Made by a program: the position numbers and the translations under genes
Shown: positions 49,388-56,403 of the stretch, one piece after another
Layout: the number at the start of each line of letters is the position of its first letter
Position numbering within the stretch: the stretch's first letter is position 1
The notes under the pieces: model-generated
Told to the model about the DNA's origin: nothing
Seen by the model: the letters and a program-made list of their open reading frames with translations, nothing else
The model's database searches: none
From: Methanobrevibacter sp.
GTDB taxonomy: Archaea; Methanobacteriota; Methanobacteria; Methanobacteriales; Methanobacteriaceae
Assembly (NCBI GenBank): GCA_017553445.1
Contig: JAFZMD010000076.1
Location: forward strand, 1-59,172
Length of the DNA stretch: 59,172 nucleotides
Reading direction: 5' to 3'

Positions 49388-50287
49388 CATTCTTTCAAAT
49401 GCGTCATCAAAGCTAGGTATGTTAGTTTGACAACCTTGATGTTCAATAATAAATGATGAAACGGCTGATGCGAATTTAGCGGATTCTTCCAAAGACTCTC
49501 CATTTAAGAATCTGGATAAAAATCCTGCCCTATAGGAGTCTCCGGCACCAGTTGGATCAACTACATTAACATCAATTGCATCAATTTTTATTTTATCTTC
49601 GCTGGAATATATTTCGCTTCCATTAGCTCCGCAGGTTTTAACAATTATTTTAGGACCTAATTCTCTTAACCCGTTCAAATCAGTTTCGAGTGAATCCATA
49701 ATTCTTTCGATTTCATGATGATTTCCGAAGAGAATGGTTGCGTTTTCAATAACTTCTTTTAATTTTTTAGTATCATACATTCCTAAATCTTGCCCCGGAT
49801 CAAATGAAATAAGCATGTCTTCATTTTTAGCCTCTTCAGAACATTTCCAATTAAATTCAGGATCTCCAGTCGCCAAATGCACAGCTTCCGCATCTTTTAT
49901 GGCAAGACTTGGTGCTTTACTTTCAGCAAATTCTTTTGCAGCACCCCAATAGAAATAACTAATTTGGTCTGAGTTGTCATCGGTTAATACAAAAGCAGTT
50001 GGGGTTTTTTCTCCAGGAACAATTATCAATGAATCTGTGTCAATTCCTAGATTTTCCATATGTTCATAGTATTCGGTCTTTTTAAAATCTCCACCAACAG
50101 CTGAAACTAAAGAGGTTTTTAATCCAAGGTTAGCTCCAACACATGCAACATTGGCTGCTGCCCCACCATTAAAAGTTTTCATATCTGTTATTGGGGATGA
50201 AAAGTTTGCTTTTGGAAAAGAAGGTACTCTAATAATATAATCATGAGCTGTATGACCAATTGCCAGTAAATCAATATTTTTTACCAT
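49373..50287 (-). CDS. PfkB-family nucleoside kinase (MJ0406-like)
   Basis: Ribokinase-superfamily enzyme of 304 residues. The N-terminal FNGGAAANVACVGANLG binds substrate, and VDPTGAGDSYRAGFLSRF holds the catalytic aspartate and anion hole. Runs such as YFYWGAAKEF, HLATGDPEFNWKC, SFDPGQDL and the end GCQTNIP resemble what I recall of the Methanocaldococcus jannaschii nucleoside kinase MJ0406, so phosphorylation of inosine, guanosine or cytidine is favoured over sugars. The start codon is ATG, and CGATATT lies upstream. Confidence 0.83.
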   Translation of the reverse strand: MVKNIDLLAIGHTAHDYIIRVPSFPKANFSSPITDMKTFNGGAAANVACVGANLGLKTSLVSAVGGDFKKTEYYEHMENLGIDTDSLIIVPGEKTPTAFVLTDDNSDQISYFYWGAAKEFAESKAPSLAIKDAEAVHLATGDPEFNWKCSEEAKNEDMLISFDPGQDLGMYDTKKLKEVIENATILFGNHHEIERIMDSLETDLNGLRELGPKIIVKTCGANGSEIYSSEDKIKIDAIDVNVVDPTGAGDSYRAGFLSRFLNGESLEESAKFASAVSSFIIEHQGCQTNIPSFDDAFERMNEFY

Positions 50288-50425
50288 AATATCGCCTTTT
50301 TATTCTTTTTTAATTTAAATTTTATTTAGTAATTGGTAAAATTTCAACTGATATGAATGAAATTTCACAACTTTATTATGAGGTGTAATATACATTTTGT
50401 TTTTACAGTATAAATAATGTTTGTG

Positions 50426-50450
50426 AGAGCATCTGATAAGTATTAGTCCA
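50426..50450 (-). other. Second copy of the polC 3'-end motif, after the ModE-like gene
   Basis: On the minus strand this region reads GGACTAATACTTATCAGA then TGCTCTC. The polC 3' flank reads GGACAAATA, three extra bases, then CTTGTCAGACGCTCTC. The core CTT-TCAGA-GCTCTC differs at two positions. Both copies lie at a gene's stop codon on the minus strand. The 155-base gap from here to the kinase gene has no other recognisable feature except AT-rich promoter-like sequence and a TGAAATTTCA palindrome at 50358-50367. Confidence 0.35.
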
Positions 50451-51312
50451 TAGGTATGAAACCTTGTTTTTCAATATCTTTTTGGGCTTTGGTTAACAGA
50501 TAACTGATGAAATCGTCTGTCTTTGGGTCATCATCATTAACTTTAACTAAACTGATAACATGTCTTGTATCAAACTTTAATATTTCATTTCCAGTAAAAT
50601 AACTCGCATTTAAAAAACTATGGAGGTTTTTGGAGTTTTTTACTAATTTAAAAGCATCAAATTGTGAATTGACTTCATGTTTAATATTATAATTTAAATC
50701 ATAATGTTTAAGGCTGTTCCAGGCAAGCCGTTGTGCGGAACCGTCAACTTTTACAAAATCCAGATTGTCCAAATCCTTTATGCTGTTGATTTCAGGCGAA
50801 TCGGGACTTGAAATTAAAACAAGATAATCGTAGGCTATTGGTATAAAGTTGATATCCCTTTCATAAGCAATTAAAGGATCGTCCAATGTCAATAAATCAA
50901 CAACACCTCTTCTGGCTAATTTAAAAGCATCCTCATCGCTGCTGCTGTAAACATTGATATTGAATGGCAGATTGATGCTTTCCAAAAGACTGGAGCTAAT
51001 ATGTCCTCCGGCAATATTGATGTTGTCCGGTTCGGCAATTTGAATTAAATACTTTCTATATTCTTCTAAAAGTCTCATGCCGTCACTTGTAAGGCCGCTT
51101 CCATTTCCTTTTTTTTCGGTCAATTTAACGCCTAATTTGCCTTCTGCTTTAAGTATTCTTCTATTAAAAACAGTATGTGAAATATTTAATTCTTTTGCAG
51201 ATCTTCTTTGGGAATGGGTTCGGTTTAATGATTCTAAACTTTGATATAGTTTATAGCCATAAATTTCACCATTTATTTCTAAGCTGATTAGGCCTTTACT
51301 TTCAAGTTTCAT
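50443..51312 (-). CDS. ModE/LysR-type HTH regulator with periplasmic-binding-protein-like domain
   Basis: Residues about 20-90 are a ModE/LysR-type winged helix (RRSAKELNISHTVFNRRILKAE, then KLGVKLTEKKGNGSGLTSDG). Residues about 100-289 resemble a PBP-like ligand domain (LLESINLPFNINVYSSSDED, DLLTLDDPLIAYERDINFIPI, LVLISSPDSPEI). This is the architecture of one-component regulators that sense oxyanions or molybdopterin-related signals. Nearby fdhD, a type II ABC importer and fmdE suggest molybdate or tungstate. Divergent from hxlB by 57 bases. Confidence 0.8.
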   Translation of the reverse strand: MKLESKGLISLEINGEIYGYKLYQSLESLNRTHSQRRSAKELNISHTVFNRRILKAEGKLGVKLTEKKGNGSGLTSDGMRLLEEYRKYLIQIAEPDNINIAGGHISSSLLESINLPFNINVYSSSDEDAFKLARRGVVDLLTLDDPLIAYERDINFIPIAYDYLVLISSPDSPEINSIKDLDNLDFVKVDGSAQRLAWNSLKHYDLNYNIKHEVNSQFDAFKLVKNSKNLHSFLNASYFTGNEILKFDTRHVISLVKVNDDDPKTDDFISYLLTKAQKDIEKQGFIPMD

Positions 51313-51369
51313 TAATTATATATTAAAGTTTTATTAATATATTTAAATAGTGTTTTTGGGAATGATATA

Positions 51370-51960
51370 ATGGAATTAATGAAAAGTTCAATTAAAGCTA
51401 TTATCGGAAATATTGTCAGTGCTGAAGAATTTTTAGATGCAGATTCAATAGATAGATTTGAAAATATCATTATAGAATCAAAAAATGTTTTTGTTACGGG
51501 AGCTGGAAGGTCCGGTCTCGCCGCTAAAGCGTTTGCAATGAGACTGATGCATTTGGGCCTTAGTGCATATGTTGTCGGCGAAACAATTTCGCCAGCTATT
51601 AATGAAGATGATTGTATTGTAGCAATTTCAGGATCAGGTGAAACTAACACTATCGTATCAGCAGCTAAAATTGCAAAAAAAAGAGGCTCAAAAGTTTTGG
51701 CAGTTACCTCTTACCCTGAATCTACTTTAGGTGAATTGGCAGATACCTGTCTTTTGGTTAAAGGAAGAACTAAAAAAGAAGTTGATGATGAAAACTATAT
51801 GAAACGTCAAATTTATGGAAATTATACTTCATTAACTCCTTTAGGAACTGCTTTTGAATTAACCACTCTTGTATTTTTAGATGCAGTTGTATCTGAGTTA
51901 ATGGAGAAAATGCATCAAACAGAAAGTGATTTAAAAGCTAGACATACAGTATTAGAGTAA
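51370..51960 (+). CDS. hxlB: 6-phospho-3-hexuloisomerase
   Basis: SIS-domain isomerase of 196 residues: FVTGAGRSGLAAKAFAMRLMHLG and VAISGSGETNTIVSAAKIAKK bind the sugar phosphate. GKTISPA-like VGETISPAINEDD and KGRTK are HxlB features. In archaea it works with hexulose-6-phosphate synthase, often in reverse, to supply ribulose 5-phosphate. It converges on fdhD with a shared hairpin. Confidence 0.92.
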   Translation: MELMKSSIKAIIGNIVSAEEFLDADSIDRFENIIIESKNVFVTGAGRSGLAAKAFAMRLMHLGLSAYVVGETISPAINEDDCIVAISGSGETNTIVSAAKIAKKRGSKVLAVTSYPESTLGELADTCLLVKGRTKKEVDDENYMKRQIYGNYTSLTPLGTAFELTTLVFLDAVVSELMEKMHQTESDLKARHTVLE

Positions 51961-51980
51961 TTTAGTCAAAAATTACTCTA
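51953..51980. terminator. Shared hairpin at the convergent ends of hxlB and fdhD
   Basis: TAGAGTAATTT (51953-51963) and AAATTACTCTA (51970-51980) form an 11-bp stem with a six-base loop. The hxlB stop (51958-51960) lies in the stem and the fdhD stop (51962-51964) at its loop edge. Confidence 0.6.
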
Positions 51981-52711
51981 TTTTGATTATTATAAATATT
52001 ACATCTGTTGCCTCGTAAAAAGCCAACTAATGTAACATTACCTTTTTTTGCTATATTATAACCGGAATTTGCCGGAGCGGCATTGGATGCTAAAATTGGA
52101 ACACCAACTCGAGTCATTTTAATAACCATGTCAGCAGGCATTCTGCCACTGTAAATAACATATGAATTGCTCAAATCAAAATCATGTAATAATCCATATC
52201 CGATTACCTTATCAACTGCAACATGGCGGCTTACATCTTCCTTAACGATAAACTGGCCTTTATGGACGATTCCTGCAACATGGGTTCCGCCTGTCGCCTG
52301 CCAGATTTCAGCATTGTCTTTCAACTCTTCGATTCTGTCAATCAACTCATGAACTGAAACCTGAAAGTCAGATTCAACGGCCTTTACATTTTTTATCTTA
52401 CTTCTCCATCCTCCTGCAGAGTCAGAACATAGAACCGTTTCATTAGTTTTTAATAAAGTATCATCAATTTCGGCATAAATCTGATTTCCTTCTATTTTTA
52501 TTTCTTTAATCGCATCCATTGAATCAACCATATTTTCATTAAACATATATCCGACAGCAAATTCTTCGAGTGAATCTTCAATTGCAGATAAGCTACGGCT
52601 AATATCCTTGTTAATGGTTAATGTGACTGTTTCATCCTGAACAACATTTTCTTTTACTTCTTTTGCTTCATTGTCTTTATATGATATGGCGTCAATTTCT
52701 TCGATTCTCAT
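51962..52711 (-). CDS. fdhD: Formate dehydrogenase accessory sulfurtransferase (FdhD)
   Basis: Delivers sulfur to the molybdenum/tungsten cofactor of formate dehydrogenase. Family blocks: EEFAVGYMFNENMV, ATGGTHVAGIVHKGQ, KEDVSRHVAVDKVIGYG, SGRMPADMVIKMTRVGVPILASNAAP and VGFLRGNRCNIY. In the loop that carries the CxxC of Escherichia coli FdhD only Cys95 is present (LCSDSAGG). 249 residues. It points away from the ABC importer gene, sharing a 145-base control region. Confidence 0.93.
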   Translation of the reverse strand: MRIEEIDAISYKDNEAKEVKENVVQDETVTLTINKDISRSLSAIEDSLEEFAVGYMFNENMVDSMDAIKEIKIEGNQIYAEIDDTLLKTNETVLCSDSAGGWRSKIKNVKAVESDFQVSVHELIDRIEELKDNAEIWQATGGTHVAGIVHKGQFIVKEDVSRHVAVDKVIGYGLLHDFDLSNSYVIYSGRMPADMVIKMTRVGVPILASNAAPANSGYNIAKKGNVTLVGFLRGNRCNIYNNQNRVIFD

Positions 52712-52781
52712 TTTTATATCTCCTGTTTTTATATTTGCATATCTGTTTATATATTAATTTTCAATTTGGTTGGAAGTGCCG

Positions 52782-52795
52782 ATATCAAATGATAT
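52782..52795. promoter_or_regulatory. Candidate operator between fdhD and the ABC importer
   Basis: ATATCA and TGATAT, two bases apart, form an inverted repeat about 25-35 bases after a TATA-like TTTATATATTAA (52746-52757), so it would cover the importer's transcript start. A related ATATCAAAGATTAT recurs 49 bases on (52831-52844), just before the ribosome binding site. Confidence 0.35.
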
Positions 52796-52856
52796 TAGTA
52801 AGTTATTTATTATGTTGAGAATAAATATTCATATCAAAGATTATAATGTGGTTGAT

Positions 52857-53963
52857 ATGGAAAAGAAAAGTAAAATTATTATTTTAATTTTAGCTATTTT
52901 GGTAGTAATGGGCATTGCTACTCATTTATTTTTAACTCCATCTACTGTTGAAAATTCAGGAGCTAAAAATGTAACTGATATGTTGGGGAGATCAGTTGAA
53001 ATACCAGAATCACTTAATAAAGTGGTTGCAACTTCACCTCCAATGACTACTGTAGTTTATATGCTCGCTCCAGAGAAATTGACTGCCTTGAATTTTGAAT
53101 GGACCGATGATGAAAAGGCTTATGTTCCATCACAATATCAGGGACTTCCTAATATTGGCGGTTGGTATGGAACCCAAGATGGCAGTTATGAAGAATTCAT
53201 CGCATCAGAACCAGATATCGTCATAGAATCTATTGATGAGGGTGGGGATGGAGATTTATCAACAGTTGATGAAAGACAATCAAAATTTGGTAAAATACCT
53301 GTTGTTGCAGTTAATGACACTACTCATGTCGAAAAGGTAGATGATTCAATCATGTTCATTGGAGATGTTATTGGTGCAAAAGATAATGCTCAAAAATTAG
53401 TCGATTTCAATGATAAATATTTGGATGAAGTTCACAAAAAATCTGCACAATTATCTGACAGCGATAAAAAGACTGTTTATTATGCTGAAGGTAATGACGG
53501 TTTGAAAACAAACCCTTCCGGATCTGTTCACGGACAATTAATTGATTTGGTTGGAGGTAAAAATGTTGCAGATTCACTTAATCAGGGAAATACCACCTCC
53601 GGTGTTCAGGTATCAATAGAACAGGTAATCAAATGGAATCCGGACATTATCATTACAACCGATCCAGATTTCTATGCTAAAGTCTATAATGATTCAAATT
53701 GGGCAAGCATTAATGCTGTTAAAAATCATGAGGTCTATCTTTCACCACAATCTCCATTTAAATGGTTTGACAGACCTGTCGGTGCAAACATGATTATTGG
53801 TGTTCCTTGGACTGCTAAAGTAATTTATCCGGATAAATATACTGACATTGACATGGTAAGTGTAACAAAAGAGTTTTATTCAAACTTTTATCACTATGAT
53901 TTATCTAATGAGCAGGCTAAAGAAATTTTACTTGGTTCAGGCCTTAAGGAATCTAATTTGTAG
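52857..53963 (+). CDS. ABC importer substrate-binding protein (type II, PF01497-like)
   Basis: About 368 residues with a basic N-terminus and one hydrophobic helix (about 6-25) that serves as signal anchor. No lipobox cysteine. The mature part starts VTDMLGRSVEIPESLNKVVATSPPMTTVVYMLAPE, typical of BtuF/FhuD/MolA-like binding proteins, and has IASEPDIVIESIDEG and the late INAVKNHEVYLSP. ATG 52857 follows GTGGTTGAT. The 29-codon-longer reading from 52770 covers the candidate promoter. Ligand possibilities are iron chelate, cobamide, or molybdate/tungstate. Context favours the last. Confidence 0.85.
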   Translation: MEKKSKIIILILAILVVMGIATHLFLTPSTVENSGAKNVTDMLGRSVEIPESLNKVVATSPPMTTVVYMLAPEKLTALNFEWTDDEKAYVPSQYQGLPNIGGWYGTQDGSYEEFIASEPDIVIESIDEGGDGDLSTVDERQSKFGKIPVVAVNDTTHVEKVDDSIMFIGDVIGAKDNAQKLVDFNDKYLDEVHKKSAQLSDSDKKTVYYAEGNDGLKTNPSGSVHGQLIDLVGGKNVADSLNQGNTTSGVQVSIEQVIKWNPDIIITTDPDFYAKVYNDSNWASINAVKNHEVYLSPQSPFKWFDRPVGANMIIGVPWTAKVIYPDKYTDIDMVSVTKEFYSNFYHYDLSNEQAKEILLGSGLKESNL

Positions 53964-53972
53964 GATGATTTT

Positions 53973-54986
53973 ATGAAAAAAGAAAATAAAGAAATTATAA
54001 GTATTGTACTTTTAGTTTTTTTACCCATTATTCTTTTTTTCGCATCCTTCTTAATGGGAAGATATCCGGTCAGTCCAATTGATGTTATAAAGACAATTTT
54101 AAGTCCAATATTTCCACAATTGGCTGTTTCATCAACAGTCAATACAATTGTCTGGCAGATTAGGCTTCCAAGAATTTTAGCTGCTATTTTGGTTGGCGCT
54201 TCACTTTCAATGGCGGGAACTGCCTTTCAGGGAATATTCAAAAACCCTTTAGTTTCATCTGACCTTTTGGGAGTATCCAATGGGGCAGGTTTCGGAGCGG
54301 CATTGGCTATTTTATTGAGCGGATCAGGGATAGTTATTCAAATTTTTGCTTTTGTTTTTGGTATTATTTCAGTTTCAATAACTTATTTAATATCAAGGGC
54401 TTATAAGGCAGGGGGAATTTTGATTTTAGTGCTTTCTGGAGTTGCTATTTCCGCATTTTTCAATTCTTTAATATCTGCGATTAAATTCGTTGCCGATCCT
54501 GAAGATAAGTTGCCTGAAATTGTTTATTGGCTGATGGGCAGTTTGGCTTCAGTTACAATGGATGAAATTATCATGATTATCATTCCACTATTCATTGGAT
54601 TTGTTATTCTTTATCTGTTAAGATGGCAAATGAATATTTTGGCTATGGGTGATGAAGAAGCCCAATCTTTAGGTTTAAACCCTTCAAGAGTCAGATTAAT
54701 AATAATCGCTGCCTGTACTTTATTAACATCCGCTGCAGTATCAATAAGCGGTATTATCGGATGGATTGGTATGATTATCCCGCATATGGCAAGAATGATT
54801 GTCGGACCGGACAATAAGATATTGATTCCGGCTTCTCTAAGTTTGGGAGCAAGCTTTTTATTGTTGATAGACAATATTTCCAGAGTTGTCATTTCAATTG
54901 AAATACCTATTGGAATTTTGACCGCAGTTATCGGTGTTCCGATATTTCTTTATTTGCTTAGAAGGGGGTATTCAGAATGGTCTTAG
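53973..54986 (+). CDS. ABC importer permease, FecCD/BtuC family
   Basis: A 337-residue membrane protein with about ten helices. RLPRILAAILVGASLSMAGTAFQGIFKNPL is the FecCD/BtuC N-terminal signature (quoted in part: RLPRILAAILVGASL), and GWIGMIIPHMARMIVGPDN is the loop that docks on the ATPase. GGATGATTTT precedes the ATG nine bases after the binding protein. The 3' end overlaps the ATPase gene by ten bases. Confidence 0.92.
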   Translation: MKKENKEIISIVLLVFLPIILFFASFLMGRYPVSPIDVIKTILSPIFPQLAVSSTVNTIVWQIRLPRILAAILVGASLSMAGTAFQGIFKNPLVSSDLLGVSNGAGFGAALAILLSGSGIVIQIFAFVFGIISVSITYLISRAYKAGGILILVLSGVAISAFFNSLISAIKFVADPEDKLPEIVYWLMGSLASVTMDEIIMIIIPLFIGFVILYLLRWQMNILAMGDEEAQSLGLNPSRVRLIIIAACTLLTSAAVSISGIIGWIGMIIPHMARMIVGPDNKILIPASLSLGASFLLLIDNISRVVISIEIPIGILTAVIGVPIFLYLLRRGYSEWS

Positions 54987-55771
54987 ATGTTAAAAACATT
55001 TCATTTTCATATGAGGATGAATTAATATTTGAAAATATCAGTTTTTCCATTGAAAAAGGAGATGTCTTATGTATACTTGGACCTAATGGAACAGGTAAAA
55101 CCACTTTGATAAAATGTTTGAATAATATTCATAAGATTGATTCCGGAGAAATATTGATAAATGGTGAAAATATTGAAGATTTATCATTTGCCCAGATATC
55201 AAGACATATTGGTTATATTCCCCAATCACATATACCCACATTTCCATTTTCCGTATTTGATGTTGTTTTAATGGGAAGAGCTCCTTATTTGAATTTAACG
55301 GACACTCCTAAAGATGAAGATAAACAGATTGCATTAAATGCACTGAAAACTTTGGGAATTGAAGATTTAAAAGATAAGGAGTATACCAATTTAAGTGGCG
55401 GAGAACGCCAACTTGTATTTTTGGCAAGAATATTATGTCAACAGCCGGACATTTTAATTCTTGATGAACCGACTTCACATTTGGACTTTGGAAATCAGAT
55501 AAAGCTTTTGGAAATAATTGATAATTTAGCTAAATCCGGCTTATCTATAATAATGTCTTCACATTTTCCAGATCATGCATTTTTAAGCTCTACAAAAGTA
55601 GCTATCATGAAAGATAAGTCATTCATTGATTTTGGACAACCTGAAGATGTAGTGACAGAGGAAAATCTTAAAAAAGCTTATTCGATAGATGTTAAATTAA
55701 TAAATATTGATGATAATAGGAAAGTTTGTGTTCCTTTAAAGACAAATTTAAAATTAGGTGATATTAAATGA
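54977..55771 (+). CDS. ABC importer ATP-binding protein
   Basis: 264 residues. Walker A LGPNGTGKTT near 35-44, Q-loop IPQSHIPTFPFS, signature LSGGERQL, Walker B ILILDEPTSHLD and H-loop SSHFPDHAF. It resembles the FecE/BtuD/MolC class that works with FecCD permeases. It overlaps the permease gene by ten bases and the FmdE-family gene by four, so all four are one translationally coupled operon. Confidence 0.93.
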   Translation: MVLDVKNISFSYEDELIFENISFSIEKGDVLCILGPNGTGKTTLIKCLNNIHKIDSGEILINGENIEDLSFAQISRHIGYIPQSHIPTFPFSVFDVVLMGRAPYLNLTDTPKDEDKQIALNALKTLGIEDLKDKEYTNLSGGERQLVFLARILCQQPDILILDEPTSHLDFGNQIKLLEIIDNLAKSGLSIIMSSHFPDHAFLSSTKVAIMKDKSFIDFGQPEDVVTEENLKKAYSIDVKLINIDDNRKVCVPLKTNLKLGDIK

Positions 55772-56337
55772 ATCAAAAAGATTATGAAGAACAGTTAAAA
55801 ATGGCAGGAGAATTCCATGGGGAAATCTGTGGAGGAATAGCCATTGGTACTAAGCTTGCAATGTACGGTTTGGAATTAATGGGTATGGAGTTAAATACCC
55901 GTCATAAAAATTTAATTGTTATTTTGGAAATTGACAGATGTATGGCTGATGCAGTTCAAGCGGTTACTAAATGTTCCATGGGAAAACGTTCTCTTAAACA
56001 GGCTTATTACGGTAAATTTGCTGCTACTTTCTATAATATGGATACCGGCGAAGCTTTAAGAATTATCGATGCTGATGCCAATAAGAAAGATAAGAAAAAA
56101 GAAACCCGTGACGAAATGATAGAAAGGTTTAAGACAACCCCTCCTGAAGAGCTATTCGAAGTGCAAAAAGTTAAAGTTGAACTAACAGAAGCACAAATGC
56201 CAGGTAAACCACACACTACTGAAATATGTTCTGTTTGTGGTGATAAAGTTACTGACGGCCGTCATTTAATCGTTGATGGTAAACCGGTTTGCAGGCCTTG
56301 TGTTGAAGGTGCTTATTACGAGTTAATAGAAGAATAG
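55768..56337 (+). CDS. fmdE: FmdE-family protein (tungsten/molybdenum formylmethanofuran dehydrogenase subunit E-like)
   Basis: 189 residues. The N-terminal domain has FHGEICGGIAIGTKLAMYGL, RCMADAVQAVTKCSMGKRSL and GKFAATFYNM, as in FmdE proteins. A C-terminal zinc ribbon contains CSVCGDKV and PVCRPCVEG. FmdE was found with formylmethanofuran dehydrogenase and is also found as a stand-alone protein near molybdate systems. Its exact function is not settled. GGTGATATTAA precedes the ATG, which overlaps the ATPase stop (ATGA). Confidence 0.9.
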   Translation: MNQKDYEEQLKMAGEFHGEICGGIAIGTKLAMYGLELMGMELNTRHKNLIVILEIDRCMADAVQAVTKCSMGKRSLKQAYYGKFAATFYNMDTGEALRIIDADANKKDKKKETRDEMIERFKTTPPEELFEVQKVKVELTEAQMPGKPHTTEICSVCGDKVTDGRHLIVDGKPVCRPCVEGAYYELIEE

Positions 56338-56372
56338 ATAGTAAAATTAATTACTATCTCTAATTTTTTTTT
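56336..56372 (+). terminator. Terminator of the ABC importer-fmdE operon
   Basis: AGATAGTAA (56336-56344) and TTACTATCT (56351-56359) form a 9-bp stem that begins inside the fmdE stop codon, followed by a nine-T run at 56364-56372. Confidence 0.7.
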
Positions 56373-56403
56373 ATTTTGAATTTCTGAATCCCCAACAGGA
56401 AAC

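Noticed and set aside
51312-51650. 112-codon minus-strand frame opposite hxlB
   Set aside because: It is the shadow of the well-supported hxlB gene and has no family features.
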